A stretch of DNA of 34,239 bases. Source: a virus. This document shows, in pieces, positions 20,978-28,902 of this stretch (the first letter of the stretch is position 1; every line of letters starts with the position of its first letter). The stretch spans positions 1-34,239 of the IMG/VR virus record IMGVR_UViG_3300026518_000035. One strand, given 5' to 3'. The notes beneath the pieces are model-generated. The model was given only the letters and a program-made list of their open reading frames with translations, was not told where the DNA came from and did no database searches. The translations under genes were made by a program, and so were the position numbers.

Positions 20978-21338
20978 AATGATGATAGATAGGATTCTAA
21001 AGCGTGCATGCGATGATGATGAAAAACTTGGTATGATACTATCAAACAGAGTAACGCATTGTTTGGGTGATGGAGAAGGCATGGCAATAGCAGAGGTGGC
21101 TTTTGGAGAATTAATTACTGATTTGAAAAAGTGGAAGAGAGGAGTGTATATGAAATGGATAGACATTAACGATGAAGCACCGACCCCAATTCACAAGAAG
21201 AAGATTCTTGGTCACAACGGTGATTACGCCTTTGAATGTGAGTTCAACGGCGCACATTGGTGCAACCTTGGGGGCGAGTCAATACGGTATTGGGCAGAGC
21301 TAGCACCTATCCCAGAAAGGAATAGCGGTGATGAATGA
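20970..21338 (+). CDS. DUF551-like phage protein, possible internal start
   Basis: A 122-residue protein. The C-terminal half MKWIDINDEAPTPIHKKKIL through IRYWAELAPIPE has the layout of DUF551-type phage proteins (WI-xxx-P opening, W-x-P-P close), of unknown function. The N-terminal 60 residues are helical and charged. A near-perfect ribosome site (GAGGAG, 5 bases) precedes an in-frame ATG at 21150, so a 62-residue short form containing only the DUF551-like part is probably also made. Start 20970 overlaps the preceding gene. Confidence 0.65.
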   Translation: MNKMMIDRILKRACDDDEKLGMILSNRVTHCLGDGEGMAIAEVAFGELITDLKKWKRGVYMKWIDINDEAPTPIHKKKILGHNGDYAFECEFNGAHWCNLGGESIRYWAELAPIPERNSGDE

Positions 21339-21711
21339 GCAAGATAAATCACTAGCCCTCGCAAAACTCATGGGGTGGTCAACAAGTTGCGGCAGAGTTC
21401 ACTGTACATTTGAAGACAAGGATGGTTTTTGCGATGGAGTGCTACACCCTTATGCAAAAACAGCAGACGGTCTCGTACAATTCGCAGCTATTCTTTTGAA
21501 ATTTCCTGATGTGGTGAGCAAGTTTGTCTGTACCGAAGGGCACACATACGAGCATGCAACATCCGCTGAACGCTATGAGCGGTATGGTGGAATGTTCCAA
21601 GGTTTTATAACTGCCGAAAAACCCTTCACACAGGAAGCGGTGTTGGACGAGGTGCTGCGGTGCTATGGCCTCTTACCAAAGCCACCACTTACCACGCCAC
21701 CTAGAAAATAG
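21331..21711 (+). CDS. Phage protein of unknown function
   Basis: A 126-residue protein starting MNEQDKSLALAKLMGW, with three Cys in the first half (CGRVHC, FC) and the tail LPKPPLTTPPRK. The opening (LA-LMGW) recurs in small phage proteins. AAAGGAA lies upstream. Its last 49 bases overlap the end of the convergent holin gene, so bases 21663-21711 are coding on both strands. The Pro-rich tail may be a by-product of this overlap. Confidence 0.65.
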   Translation: MNEQDKSLALAKLMGWSTSCGRVHCTFEDKDGFCDGVLHPYAKTADGLVQFAAILLKFPDVVSKFVCTEGHTYEHATSAERYERYGGMFQGFITAEKPFTQEAVLDEVLRCYGLLPKPPLTTPPRK

Positions 21712-22010
21712 AACCCAATAATCACGGTCATTATCTGCCCCAAGGAGAACGCTGTGACAACCTCAAGCACTGGTTTGTATGACATGCCGAAAAGCGAGAG
21801 AAGCAGGGCGGTAACAAAAGCCAGTGAGAACAGTGCAGAGAAAATCAGGGAAAGGTAACGCTGCGCTATTTTGAACGGCTCATACGATTTCAACAGCGCA
21901 AGTTTTGCTTTTGACTTTTCCTCGTCTGTGAACACCAGTGCGTCAACTGCCTTTATACCAGCGTCAATCACATCACTGCTTCCGAATATCTTACCAAGAA
22001 TACCCAACAT
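21663..22010 (-). CDS. Holin, three-transmembrane type
   Basis: A 115-residue membrane protein that would form the lesions releasing the endolysin. An amphipathic N-terminal helical region (DEEKSKAKLALLKSYEPFKIAQRY) precedes two strong hydrophobic segments: LSLIFSALFSLAFVTALLLSLF (about 53-74) and ALG-like LGQIMTVIIGFYFLGGVV (about 90-107). The layout, including FKIAQRYL and GFYF, is that of the phage 3TM holin family. GGGGGG precedes the ATG. It is the last gene of the leftward late series, while its partner endolysin is on the opposite strand. Confidence 0.82.
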   Translation of the reverse strand: MLGILGKIFGSSDVIDAGIKAVDALVFTDEEKSKAKLALLKSYEPFKIAQRYLSLIFSALFSLAFVTALLLSLFGMSYKPVLEVVTAFSLGQIMTVIIGFYFLGGVVSGGFGKRP

Positions 22011-22025
22011 TATTCCCCCCTGTCA

Positions 22026-22409
22026 TCATGGATGAAAAGCCCCTTTTACAAAAACAAGCACCAACCCTGTGATGCCACTGGCAATCAGCGAGGCATACAC
22101 ACTATATTTTGCCACAACAATCCGCATATCGACTTCATTGTCGATGACCTTATCCACCTTAGCATCAAGCTTCTCGTTTGTCTCAATCTTTAGCTCATGT
22201 ATCTGCAACATATTCGCGTGTTTGTGGGATGCCTCACGGAGCTTGGTAATCTCATTATCATGCACATCGTGTAGTTTTCGCAGTGCAGTGAGTTCGGCAA
22301 GCGAATCAGAAATCTTGGTCAGGCACTCTTTAATCTCGGACTGCACCAAGCTCATCCCATCAATCTGCGCTTTCAGGTGTTCCACATCTTTAGCTGTCTG
22401 GTCAGGCAT
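22026..22409 (-). CDS. Coiled-coil protein with C-terminal membrane anchor
   Basis: A 127-residue protein. Residues 1-95 form a long coiled coil (KDVEHLKAQIDGM, LHDVHDNEITKLREASHKHA, HELKIETNEKLDAKVDKVI). A single membrane segment follows near 105-122 (YASLIASGITGLVLVFV). Small membrane-anchored coiled coils are common beside phage holins and may act as holin accessories. ATG 22409 overlaps the previous stop (TGATG) and the gene ends 15 bases before the holin start. No lipobox, so not a clear spanin. Confidence 0.7.
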   Translation of the reverse strand: MPDQTAKDVEHLKAQIDGMSLVQSEIKECLTKISDSLAELTALRKLHDVHDNEITKLREASHKHANMLQIHELKIETNEKLDAKVDKVIDNEVDMRIVVAKYSVYASLIASGITGLVLVFVKGAFHP

Positions 22410-25198
22410 CAGATAGCACCAAACCCAGCAGGTGGAGTAAGCGCCCAACCAGCAGGGTCAAAGACGAAGTTCACAGAGGGGTCGCACTCAATGGTGAACC
22501 CTGTTGACCAAGGTAGCGTACCAACAGTGACAAGGTTCCCAGGATAGGCATCCACGGACTGAACAGACGATGTCGCCATGTCAACGGTAAAGCCAAGCAC
22601 CTGACCGCTAGAAGTAAACCCTGCTGGCAACAAATTGGTAACAGTCCCAGCAGCAATGAAATCAAAGGCTATGATTGTTACAGTAGATGTACTGGAGTAT
22701 GGCACACTCCTCTCAGACAAGGTTATCTCAATAGTCAATCTAGCCTTGATGTTGCCAGACACAAAGTATATGAAGGCAGTCCATCGGGTGACAACATAAG
22801 TGCCACCAGTATTGACTACAACAGGCGTAATAGCCGCTTTATCCAAAGCAGCCTCAAAATAGAGCTTACCTGCCGTGTAGTTTTTAAGGAAACCAGAAGC
22901 GCCCTGCCATGTCACGCCATTAGTGTGAAGCTTGGGCGTGCCGCCAGTGGTTGGTGCGTTGAATAAGCCAACCAGCGTGTGGCGGCTTGTGCTTACCGTG
23001 CCGCCGCTTGCTTGGTACAGCACATTAACATCAGCATTCACAGTTGTGCTGGGCGCAAGCATCGTGGTAACAGCAAGGGCATTGCCTTGGGCATCGAAGG
23101 CTACTGCTCCTGGGTCAACCCATGGCTGGATTGCAGACAGCGGGTGAGCGCCATTCAGGGTAATACTAGGCGTTCCTGGTGTGATTGCTGCACCAGCGCC
23201 ACCGCTCAAGCTTGGGTCTCCATACACACCTGCACTAAACCCTGCTGGCGCAGCATAGGTCAGACTGTTCGCGTCAGTGATTAAATTGACCATCGCCAAT
23301 GTTCCGTTCACGCGGACAGATGGGAACACACCACCAGCCAAGCCATTCAACACAATGCCGCCTAGCTGGTTTACAGGGTCGCCACCCTGCCACACGCCAT
23401 TGTCACGCACCCACATAGACTGCGTCAGCATATCAACAGCAATACCAAACACTTCACCTGCCACCACTGGGTTGCTGGTGTTTGCAGAGATACGGTCAAA
23501 CCAAGTACCAACGCCAGCAGTATCCACCACGCCAAGTGAGTAATCACCAGTACCAACAGCCTTGACCTCAAAGTAAGCGCCACCAAATTGAACTGGAGTC
23601 ATGCCACTAACAGCCACAGATTGAGGGTCGGTCAGTGGTGTAGCACCGCCACGAATGCGGAAGTCTCCGACTACTAAGGCACTTGTTCCGAGACTTGTTC
23701 CAGGCGTGAAGTCCGAGGGCACTGCCTCCGCACCAAAACCTGCATGGAAACCATCAGGTGGTGTGTACTGCAATGAGGCATGGTCAATGTTCAATGTGAC
23801 ACTATCGGCAGCACCGTTGCTGGTTGCAGCCAACAGCACCCCGCTGGCTGGGACAGTGATGGTCACATCAGGAGCATAGTCGCTTGCTGGGTATCCAGCA
23901 AAAACACCATTCTTGCTTATCCATACCTTACCAAGTGTAGCATCAATAGCGAAGCCAACCACATCCGCCGCTGTGAAACCGAGCGTAGTTGCCACCGATG
24001 CAGCCGCGTTCGCCAGTTGATATGTACTCGCAGCTACAAGTGGCGCGAAGGCAAGTACATTGCTTGCCGAACCCGCTGTGTTAGGTAATGAAAGTGCGGT
24101 ATCAACAAGCCCTAACTGCGGTGCGCCAGTGAACTTAGCCTCGAAGTACCACTTGCCAGAAACAACAGGCACGCCGCCAGTAATGAGCGCCGCACCTGCA
24201 CTGGCAGGAAGGTGCACTGTACTCCCTTGAACGGTAACACCAGTGCTCACTGCTCCAGCAGGGTTCAGTGTTTGTGGGTAGACAGGCGGTACGAATGTCG
24301 GCGCAGGTTTGGGATTCACTTGGTCGAAATATCCTTCGGTATACCCTACTGGCGGCGTGTACAGCATAGTGCCTGGCTCTGAGTACACTGTTACAGCAAT
24401 GTCCCCTGACTGAGCACCATGATAGTATGTAGGGAGAAAGGCTGTATTTGCAGCATAGTGAAAGACAGCCCCTGCTTGTGTACCAACAACGACAAACCCT
24501 GTACCTGCATCAAGGTCAAGCGCAAATCCCAACCGCAGGTCATTTGCCAACATCGTCAGACTACTCGTGCGTTGGGACAACGCATTGTATATTGCACTGG
24601 TGCTGATACCTATGTCTTGAAAGAAGCATTCGGTTCCGATGAAGCGACTTGAGGCTGTTTTCAGGTAGCTATCAGGCACAGTAGACACCATTCCAGCGGA
24701 CAGGGTGCTGATACCAATAGCACCAAAAGCTGTACCAAGACTGGCATATGGTGTTGTCTGGAAGGCGGACACGCCTATCTCGAAGTAGTGCTTTCCTGTG
24801 GTTGGCGGGTTCTCACCGAACACGGAGAAATGAGTTTTCCCAGTTGTGCCGCCAGCGATTGTGTACTGTCCCAACTGTGAAGCTCCACGGAATTGAGGAA
24901 TGCCAGCAGGGAAGTTGTGCATGCCATAAGTTCCAACAGACCCTGTGATAGTACCAGTTCCAGCTCCAGCTCCAGCTCCAGCTGGAGCTCCACCAGCCGA
25001 TGTGAGCGCAGACCAGTTCACATTACCTGTGGCAGGGTCAGCTAAGGCGACAAAGGTTTCCTTGGTGTCCACTTGCAGAGCGACCTTGTTCACATCAGCC
25101 GATGTGAGCGCAGCCGCTACTCGGGATGCCTTGTCTGGATAAACAAAGGCGTAAGGTGAGTGAATCTCTGCTGGTGGTAATGATGAATGAAGTGGCAT
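22409..25198 (-). CDS. Tail fibre / receptor-binding protein with SPRY-like repeats
   Basis: A 929-residue extracellular-type protein rich in Gly, Ala, Ser, Thr and Val. At least four SPRY/B30.2-like units follow one another: each has a GKxYFE opening strand (KHYFEIGVS, GKWYFEAKF, AYFEVKAVG, KLYFEAALD), a VxGFAxDxxxxxVWxxxNG core (VVGFAIDATLGKVWISKNG, VFGIAVDMLTQSMWVRDNG) and a YTPPxGFxxG close. Between units 3 and 4 lies an Ig-like module (TPSITLNGAHPLSAI). Near residues 73-88 is a Gly/Ala run (GAGAGAG). Such domains bind protein or sugar surfaces, so host recognition is the likely job. GAGG lies upstream. Confidence 0.82.
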   Translation of the reverse strand: MPLHSSLPPAEIHSPYAFVYPDKASRVAAALTSADVNKVALQVDTKETFVALADPATGNVNWSALTSAGGAPAGAGAGAGTGTITGSVGTYGMHNFPAGIPQFRGASQLGQYTIAGGTTGKTHFSVFGENPPTTGKHYFEIGVSAFQTTPYASLGTAFGAIGISTLSAGMVSTVPDSYLKTASSRFIGTECFFQDIGISTSAIYNALSQRTSSLTMLANDLRLGFALDLDAGTGFVVVGTQAGAVFHYAANTAFLPTYYHGAQSGDIAVTVYSEPGTMLYTPPVGYTEGYFDQVNPKPAPTFVPPVYPQTLNPAGAVSTGVTVQGSTVHLPASAGAALITGGVPVVSGKWYFEAKFTGAPQLGLVDTALSLPNTAGSASNVLAFAPLVAASTYQLANAAASVATTLGFTAADVVGFAIDATLGKVWISKNGVFAGYPASDYAPDVTITVPASGVLLAATSNGAADSVTLNIDHASLQYTPPDGFHAGFGAEAVPSDFTPGTSLGTSALVVGDFRIRGGATPLTDPQSVAVSGMTPVQFGGAYFEVKAVGTGDYSLGVVDTAGVGTWFDRISANTSNPVVAGEVFGIAVDMLTQSMWVRDNGVWQGGDPVNQLGGIVLNGLAGGVFPSVRVNGTLAMVNLITDANSLTYAAPAGFSAGVYGDPSLSGGAGAAITPGTPSITLNGAHPLSAIQPWVDPGAVAFDAQGNALAVTTMLAPSTTVNADVNVLYQASGGTVSTSRHTLVGLFNAPTTGGTPKLHTNGVTWQGASGFLKNYTAGKLYFEAALDKAAITPVVVNTGGTYVVTRWTAFIYFVSGNIKARLTIEITLSERSVPYSSTSTVTIIAFDFIAAGTVTNLLPAGFTSSGQVLGFTVDMATSSVQSVDAYPGNLVTVGTLPWSTGFTIECDPSVNFVFDPAGWALTPPAGFGAI

Positions 25199-25199
25199 A

Positions 25200-25493
25200 T
25201 CAACCTCGTAAACCTAAATATGTAGCAGTGTCTAACGGCATTGTCGAAACATGCAAACCAATCCTGACTGAGCTACTGTCCCATGAGACCTGCGCCACGG
25301 CAATGTAATCACCCGCTGGCAGGGCTGCAGGGGCTGCGTACATGCCAGCAGTAATCTCAACAAATGCTGGCGATGCAACAACAGCACCTGACATGTCAAG
25401 AACCTTACCAGTGACAGCGCCCAGTGGTTCACCAAACACCTTAATGAAGAATTGCTCATCACTGAACAAACTGGACTGCCTGTAGCTGCACAT
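25200..25493 (-). CDS. Small virion-associated protein of unknown function
   Basis: A 97-residue beta-rich protein starting MCSYRQSSLFSDEQFFIKVF. GAVTGKVLDMSGAVVASPAF and GMYAAPAALPAGDYIAVAQ resemble one Ig-like or carbohydrate-module sandwich of the kind found in tail appendages. It overlaps the upstream gene by 35 bases and ends 1 base before the fibre ATG. It may be a connector or accessory of the SPRY fibre. Confidence 0.6.
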   Translation of the reverse strand: MCSYRQSSLFSDEQFFIKVFGEPLGAVTGKVLDMSGAVVASPAFVEITAGMYAAPAALPAGDYIAVAQVSWDSSSVRIGLHVSTMPLDTATYLGLRG

Positions 25494-25980
25494 CGGTCAT
25501 TGCCGACAGCGCAGCTAGCTGCGCTTCAAGCTTCACAAACAAGCCTTGCTTAAACAAAGCGCCATCAAGTAACACCTGCTGAATCTGTGAGGGTGTGTGT
25601 AAGCGTACACCATCAATAGGGGGTATCACAGAGACATCAGAGCAACCAAAGGGAACAACAGGTGGCGAAGAGGGTAGTGTGGAGAGCTGCACGCTACCTA
25701 TCAGGTCAACTTGGCTCTCCACTGAACCGTTATACCAATGGAGCACACCTAAGGCTGACGATGTGAAGCCACCAAGCAATGCTGCTCGGTAGCCACCCAA
25801 TAGGGTGGCGGTTGCCCGCTCAAGAAGAACCTCACGCAAGACAGCGGCACGCTCTGAATCAAGCACGCCCTGGCTTATGGGAGTACCCTCCCAGCGAATA
25901 GACGAGTAAGTGTAACCACTGCCATGCCAGAGGGTAGCAGGATGTCTTCGGCGAAGTATGACGGAGTAATCAACCTGCAT
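25459..25980 (-). CDS. Tail fibre accessory protein, unknown function
   Basis: A 173-residue protein starting MQVDYSVILRRRHPATLWHG. The C-terminal part (IQQVLLDGALFKQGLFVKLEAQLAALSAMTD) is a helix, after a beta-rich middle. An alternating beta head and terminal helix is common in fibre-assembly or fibre-tip proteins, but no family is certain. An upstream in-frame extension to 26247 lies wholly inside the preceding gene and has a Cys/Met-rich composition unlike phage virion proteins; it is rejected. The overlap with the preceding gene is 11 bases. Confidence 0.6.
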   Translation of the reverse strand: MQVDYSVILRRRHPATLWHGSGYTYSSIRWEGTPISQGVLDSERAAVLREVLLERATATLLGGYRAALLGGFTSSALGVLHWYNGSVESQVDLIGSVQLSTLPSSPPVVPFGCSDVSVIPPIDGVRLHTPSQIQQVLLDGALFKQGLFVKLEAQLAALSAMTDVQLQAVQFVQ

Positions 25981-26578
25981 AGGAGATGCTCGCAGTGAAG
26001 TACACATTAGGGCTACCACTGTCATCAGCACGCTGTTCAATGCTGTGCTTGACCCAATGCTGTACTTCCAGCAGTGCGCCAGCCCTCGCAGTGAACACGC
26101 CGCGCAGTAGTGAGTTCCCCTTGTGCCGAACAATGCCATCGAGTAGAACAGTACCATGCGTGTCATCGAATAGGCGCATCTTCCCTGTACCATAAGCCTC
26201 GGCTTCGATGAAGTATGTCCCAGCAGGCAGTATGAAGTCATCGTCAAATAGCGTCACAAGCTTGTAGGGGTCAATCTTCTGGGTAATGGCTCGAATGTTC
26301 CATTTACCCTGCTCAAGGTCGGAACCATCCTCACCGTGTTTCCGTGTGTCGGACAGTGTCATAAACCCACCAGTAAGCAGCGGCATCCAGTCAGATGCCG
26401 CTGCTCCCACCTTACGCCAAGTCCTACCGTTCTTTTGGAAATAAACAGAACCTTGCGGAACAGAACCACTATCAACAGTGCGCGGGTCATCCACACCTGC
26501 ATGGATGTTGACCCGCCCCGACCGCGAACCAGTCGAGAACCCACCGCTGTCTAAAGTGGTTCCTTCCGCAGTAAGCAT
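25970..26578 (-). CDS. Tail fibre protein with C1q/TNF-like C-terminal domain
   Basis: A 202-residue protein. An N-terminal Gly/Ser-rich part with VPQGSVYFQKNGRTWRKVGA (about 40-59) resembles phage fibre attachment repeats. The C-terminal 100 residues (FILPAGTYFIEAEAYGTGKM, MRLFDDTHGTVLLDG, LEVQHWVKHSI) have the jelly-roll pattern of phage fibre C1q-like domains. It starts 3 bases after the preceding stop with a weak ribosome site, suggesting coupling to it. Confidence 0.7.
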   Translation of the reverse strand: MLTAEGTTLDSGGFSTGSRSGRVNIHAGVDDPRTVDSGSVPQGSVYFQKNGRTWRKVGAAASDWMPLLTGGFMTLSDTRKHGEDGSDLEQGKWNIRAITQKIDPYKLVTLFDDDFILPAGTYFIEAEAYGTGKMRLFDDTHGTVLLDGIVRHKGNSLLRGVFTARAGALLEVQHWVKHSIEQRADDSGSPNVYFTASISYAG

Positions 26579-26580
26579 TG

Positions 26581-27834
26581 TTATGCAGTCAACCGAGTTG
26601 CAACAATGTCACAAGGGTTGGTTGATGAGAAGGTCAAGTCCAAGGACTGCGTTGCCCCTGCACCATTCAATGCAACATCAAGGGACAGACCTGCAATCTC
26701 TGTACCCATCTCGAACTCATCACCAGCATTCCACTTACGCACAGTAGCACTTGTAGTGGCTGTTCCGTTGTGAGAAGCCTTGACTACAGCGGAGAATACT
26801 GAACCACTGACCGTATCAAATACGGACATCATCCAAGACACAACACGCGCATCACGGCAAAGCACAGTATCCACAATAGAAGCATTAACCCCTGCGACCG
26901 AACTGCGTTTGACAGCAGTGTCTAACTGCAACTGCAAACTGTTGACGGCGGCAGCTACCTTGGTGTCCAACTCAACGATAGCACCCCGCAATGATGCACT
27001 AGCAGATGTCACATAAGTGCCAGCAATGGGAGTCATAGTGCCATTGGCGTTCAGACCAGTGCCAGTGACAAGATTACTCGCAGTGGTCTGCGCACTGTTT
27101 GCCGTACTCATAGCACTGTTTGCGGCAGTTTGCACAACCCCAAGTGCAGCATCGAGGTCACCAATAGACACTGCTAGTGATGAACCATTGGTGACAAATA
27201 ATGTGGATGTGTAAGCTGTAGCCACAGTACCTGCAACAGACTTACCAATGAATGCGCGTAAGGCTACTTCCTCAGAGGATGAGTTCTGACCGAACCAGCC
27301 CCATGTCGTACCATCAAAGTTCCACAACTGGCGACCATGTGTTCCGCTGATGATTTCGATGTTGTCACCAGCTTTCTCAACAACAGCAGTGGCGGTCAGT
27401 GTCCAAGCACCCGAAACACCACCAACGACATAAACACCTGGTGAAGCAATACCTGTCAGCAAGACACGGTCAGCGGCAGTAACCATCACGCCATCAAGAG
27501 TATCTGCCACATCCATTGTAGTGACTGCTGCCGCAGTGCTGGCGCTGGTGCTGTCCAATACTAGAGCGGGTTCTAGCCAAGAGTTTGCAGACGCTTGTGA
27601 GGACAGGTCATTCAGGTCAGCAAGGCGTGTCCACGCAGTTAAGCCCGCCCCGCTTTGTTTCTTAATCCATGAGGAGCCGCCATTCACGCCAGTGAACTCA
27701 TAAGTCGAACCGACCGTGGCGTTGATGGTCTCTTGGGAAGTACCAGGCGCTACTGTTCCTGATAAGATTTGACGGTTCGCATCCTCGAAGCCGCCACGCG
27801 ACTTGTTGGGGGAAACCTGATTAAAGATAGCCAT
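26581..27834 (-). CDS. Tail fibre / virion structural protein
   Basis: A 417-residue protein. The N-terminal part has GSTYEFTGVNGGSSWIKKQS. The middle (about 100-175) has DRVLLTGIASPGVYVVGG, AGDNIEIISGTHGRQLWNF and DGTTWGWFG, a module that recurs in phage fibres. From about 230-270 a Ser/Ala/Thr-rich coiled-coil stretch (VQTAANSAMSTANSAQTTAS) would trimerise. The C-terminus is beta-rich. GGAGATTTAATC precedes the ATG. Its downstream neighbours are further fibre genes. Confidence 0.72.
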   Translation of the reverse strand: MAIFNQVSPNKSRGGFEDANRQILSGTVAPGTSQETINATVGSTYEFTGVNGGSSWIKKQSGAGLTAWTRLADLNDLSSQASANSWLEPALVLDSTSASTAAAVTTMDVADTLDGVMVTAADRVLLTGIASPGVYVVGGVSGAWTLTATAVVEKAGDNIEIISGTHGRQLWNFDGTTWGWFGQNSSSEEVALRAFIGKSVAGTVATAYTSTLFVTNGSSLAVSIGDLDAALGVVQTAANSAMSTANSAQTTASNLVTGTGLNANGTMTPIAGTYVTSASASLRGAIVELDTKVAAAVNSLQLQLDTAVKRSSVAGVNASIVDTVLCRDARVVSWMMSVFDTVSGSVFSAVVKASHNGTATTSATVRKWNAGDEFEMGTEIAGLSLDVALNGAGATQSLDLTFSSTNPCDIVATRLTA

Positions 27835-27836
27835 GA

Positions 27837-28103
27837 TTAAATCTCCATTCTTGTTTTTATGATGACATCATATATCTGGCAGGACACCACCGCAGCCTCA
27901 TTATTCACGAAACGCAAGGTGCTGCCATCATACACAACATCCACAAGCAAGGATTCTCCTGTCTCCCCGAATGTGACAATGCTCGCGCCAACAACACACA
28001 AGTCAAATGCACATGCGCGCGAGCCCGTGCGCAACAGCACATGCCGCCTAGCATGACTGCCTACCAACAAGTCAAGGACACCACCACCCTGTATGTCAGG
28101 CAT
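27837..28103 (-). CDS. Small virion-associated protein of unknown function
   Basis: An 88-residue beta-rich protein starting MPDIQGGGVLDLLVGSHARR. ATG 28103 overlaps the preceding stop (ATGCCTGA) and the gene ends 2 bases before the next ATG. A TTG further upstream at 28130 is possible but less likely. No family recognised; position among virion genes suggests a tail component. Confidence 0.6.
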   Translation of the reverse strand: MPDIQGGGVLDLLVGSHARRHVLLRTGSRACAFDLCVVGASIVTFGETGESLLVDVVYDGSTLRFVNNEAAVVSCQIYDVIIKTRMEI

Positions 28104-28278
28104 TGGTGTATGCCATTGTTTCGATAACAAGGTTGCCTATGCGCTTTGTCGTGGTAACACCCCTGATGACTGGCGTACTGCCCATGTAGCGTAGGACTTG
28201 CTGATAACGCCCAACGGTGATGACACCATGGCGCAAGACCGTGGTGTCACGGACATCAATGATACAGAAGCTGTGCAT
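28096..28278 (-). CDS. Very small virion-region protein
   Basis: A 60-residue protein starting MHSFCIIDVRDTTVLRHGVI. It is beta-rich with a basic middle (GVTTTKRIGNLVIET). GAGGTGG lies 7 bases before ATG 28278. It overlaps both neighbours. No family recognised. Confidence 0.55.
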   Translation of the reverse strand: MHSFCIIDVRDTTVLRHGVITVGRYQQVLRYMGSTPVIRGVTTTKRIGNLVIETMAYTNA

Positions 28279-28549
28279 AATCAACCCACCTCGATGTGAA
28301 CAGGTCAGAGTTACTCACCTGCACAGACTTGTTCTGTGCATCAACCCTGCGCACCCGCCATATTGCGTCCGTTTCAGCAGGACTCGCAGTCAAGGCACTA
28401 CCTATGTAGGTAGTGCCGCCAAGCACTACCTTACGCCAAGCGCGGAGCTGCGGTCGGCGAAAAGGCTGTGGGCTTGTTTGCAGCACTACCTGCCTCACAG
28501 CATCTTGGCGTAAGATGTGTACCGTACCTGCTACATTTCGGATTATCAT
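28256..28549 (-). CDS. Small virion-associated protein of unknown function
   Basis: A 97-residue basic protein starting MIIRNVAGTVHILRQDAVRQ, with SPQPFRRPQLRAWRK and DAIWRVRRVDAQNKSV. The start overlaps the preceding stop (ATGATAA). No family recognised; possibly a tail or neck adaptor by position. Confidence 0.6.
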   Translation of the reverse strand: MIIRNVAGTVHILRQDAVRQVVLQTSPQPFRRPQLRAWRKVVLGGTTYIGSALTASPAETDAIWRVRRVDAQNKSVQVSNSDLFTSRWVDYAQLLYH

Positions 28550-28902
28550 CTGGTAACATTAGGGTTGAGTGCAATGTTGCCTTGCCAGATACGCTCAACA
28601 GTTCCATCAGGGAACTCGACTTCAATATCGAACACGCCTGTCTTAAAACTAAGCGCTGATGTCGCTGATGCGCTTAGTTTTAATGTAACCGACCCTGTCA
28701 CAGGGTCATGCACAATGCCGCCATTCACCGTGTTTATGTCCACAACAGGAGAAGAGGAAGACACCTTCTCCCGAACCTGCATACGCCAGACAGCATTTGT
28801 TGTGTCCACTGGGGTAATGCCGTCCGCTTGCATGAAGAAGAAGTTTTTAACCCATGTAGCACCCTGCTCGATGGTATCTATGTCATTGATTACAGCAGCC
28901 AT
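28546..28902 (-). CDS. Conserved phage virion-region protein
   Basis: A 118-residue protein with the pattern IEQGATWVKNFFFMQADGIT, WRMQVREKVSSSSPVVDINT, GGIVHDPVTGSVTLKLSASA and FDIEVEFPDGTVERIWQGNI. This order recurs in small phage structural proteins, usually encoded near tail fibre genes. GAGGAG lies upstream and the start overlaps the giant gene's stop (TAATG). A 14-bp perfect inverted repeat lies inside it at 28643-28683. Confidence 0.72.
   Translation of the reverse strand: MAAVINDIDTIEQGATWVKNFFFMQADGITPVDTTNAVWRMQVREKVSSSSPVVDINTVNGGIVHDPVTGSVTLKLSASATSALSFKTGVFDIEVEFPDGTVERIWQGNIALNPNVTR
28643..28683. repeat. Perfect 14-bp inverted repeat inside a gene
   Basis: Arms TTAAAACTAAGCGC (28643-28656) and GCGCTTAGTTTTAA (28670-28683) with a 13-base loop, all within coding sequence. 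Read leftward (the sense strand) the stem is followed by GACAGG, so it lacks a classic T-tail beyond its own TTTT. It could be an attenuator, a processing site or a remnant. Confidence 0.8.

Noticed and set aside
25981-26247. N-terminal extension of the gene at 25459-25980
   Set aside because: It lies entirely within the C1q-like fibre gene in another frame and its Cys/Met-rich composition is unlike the neighbours.
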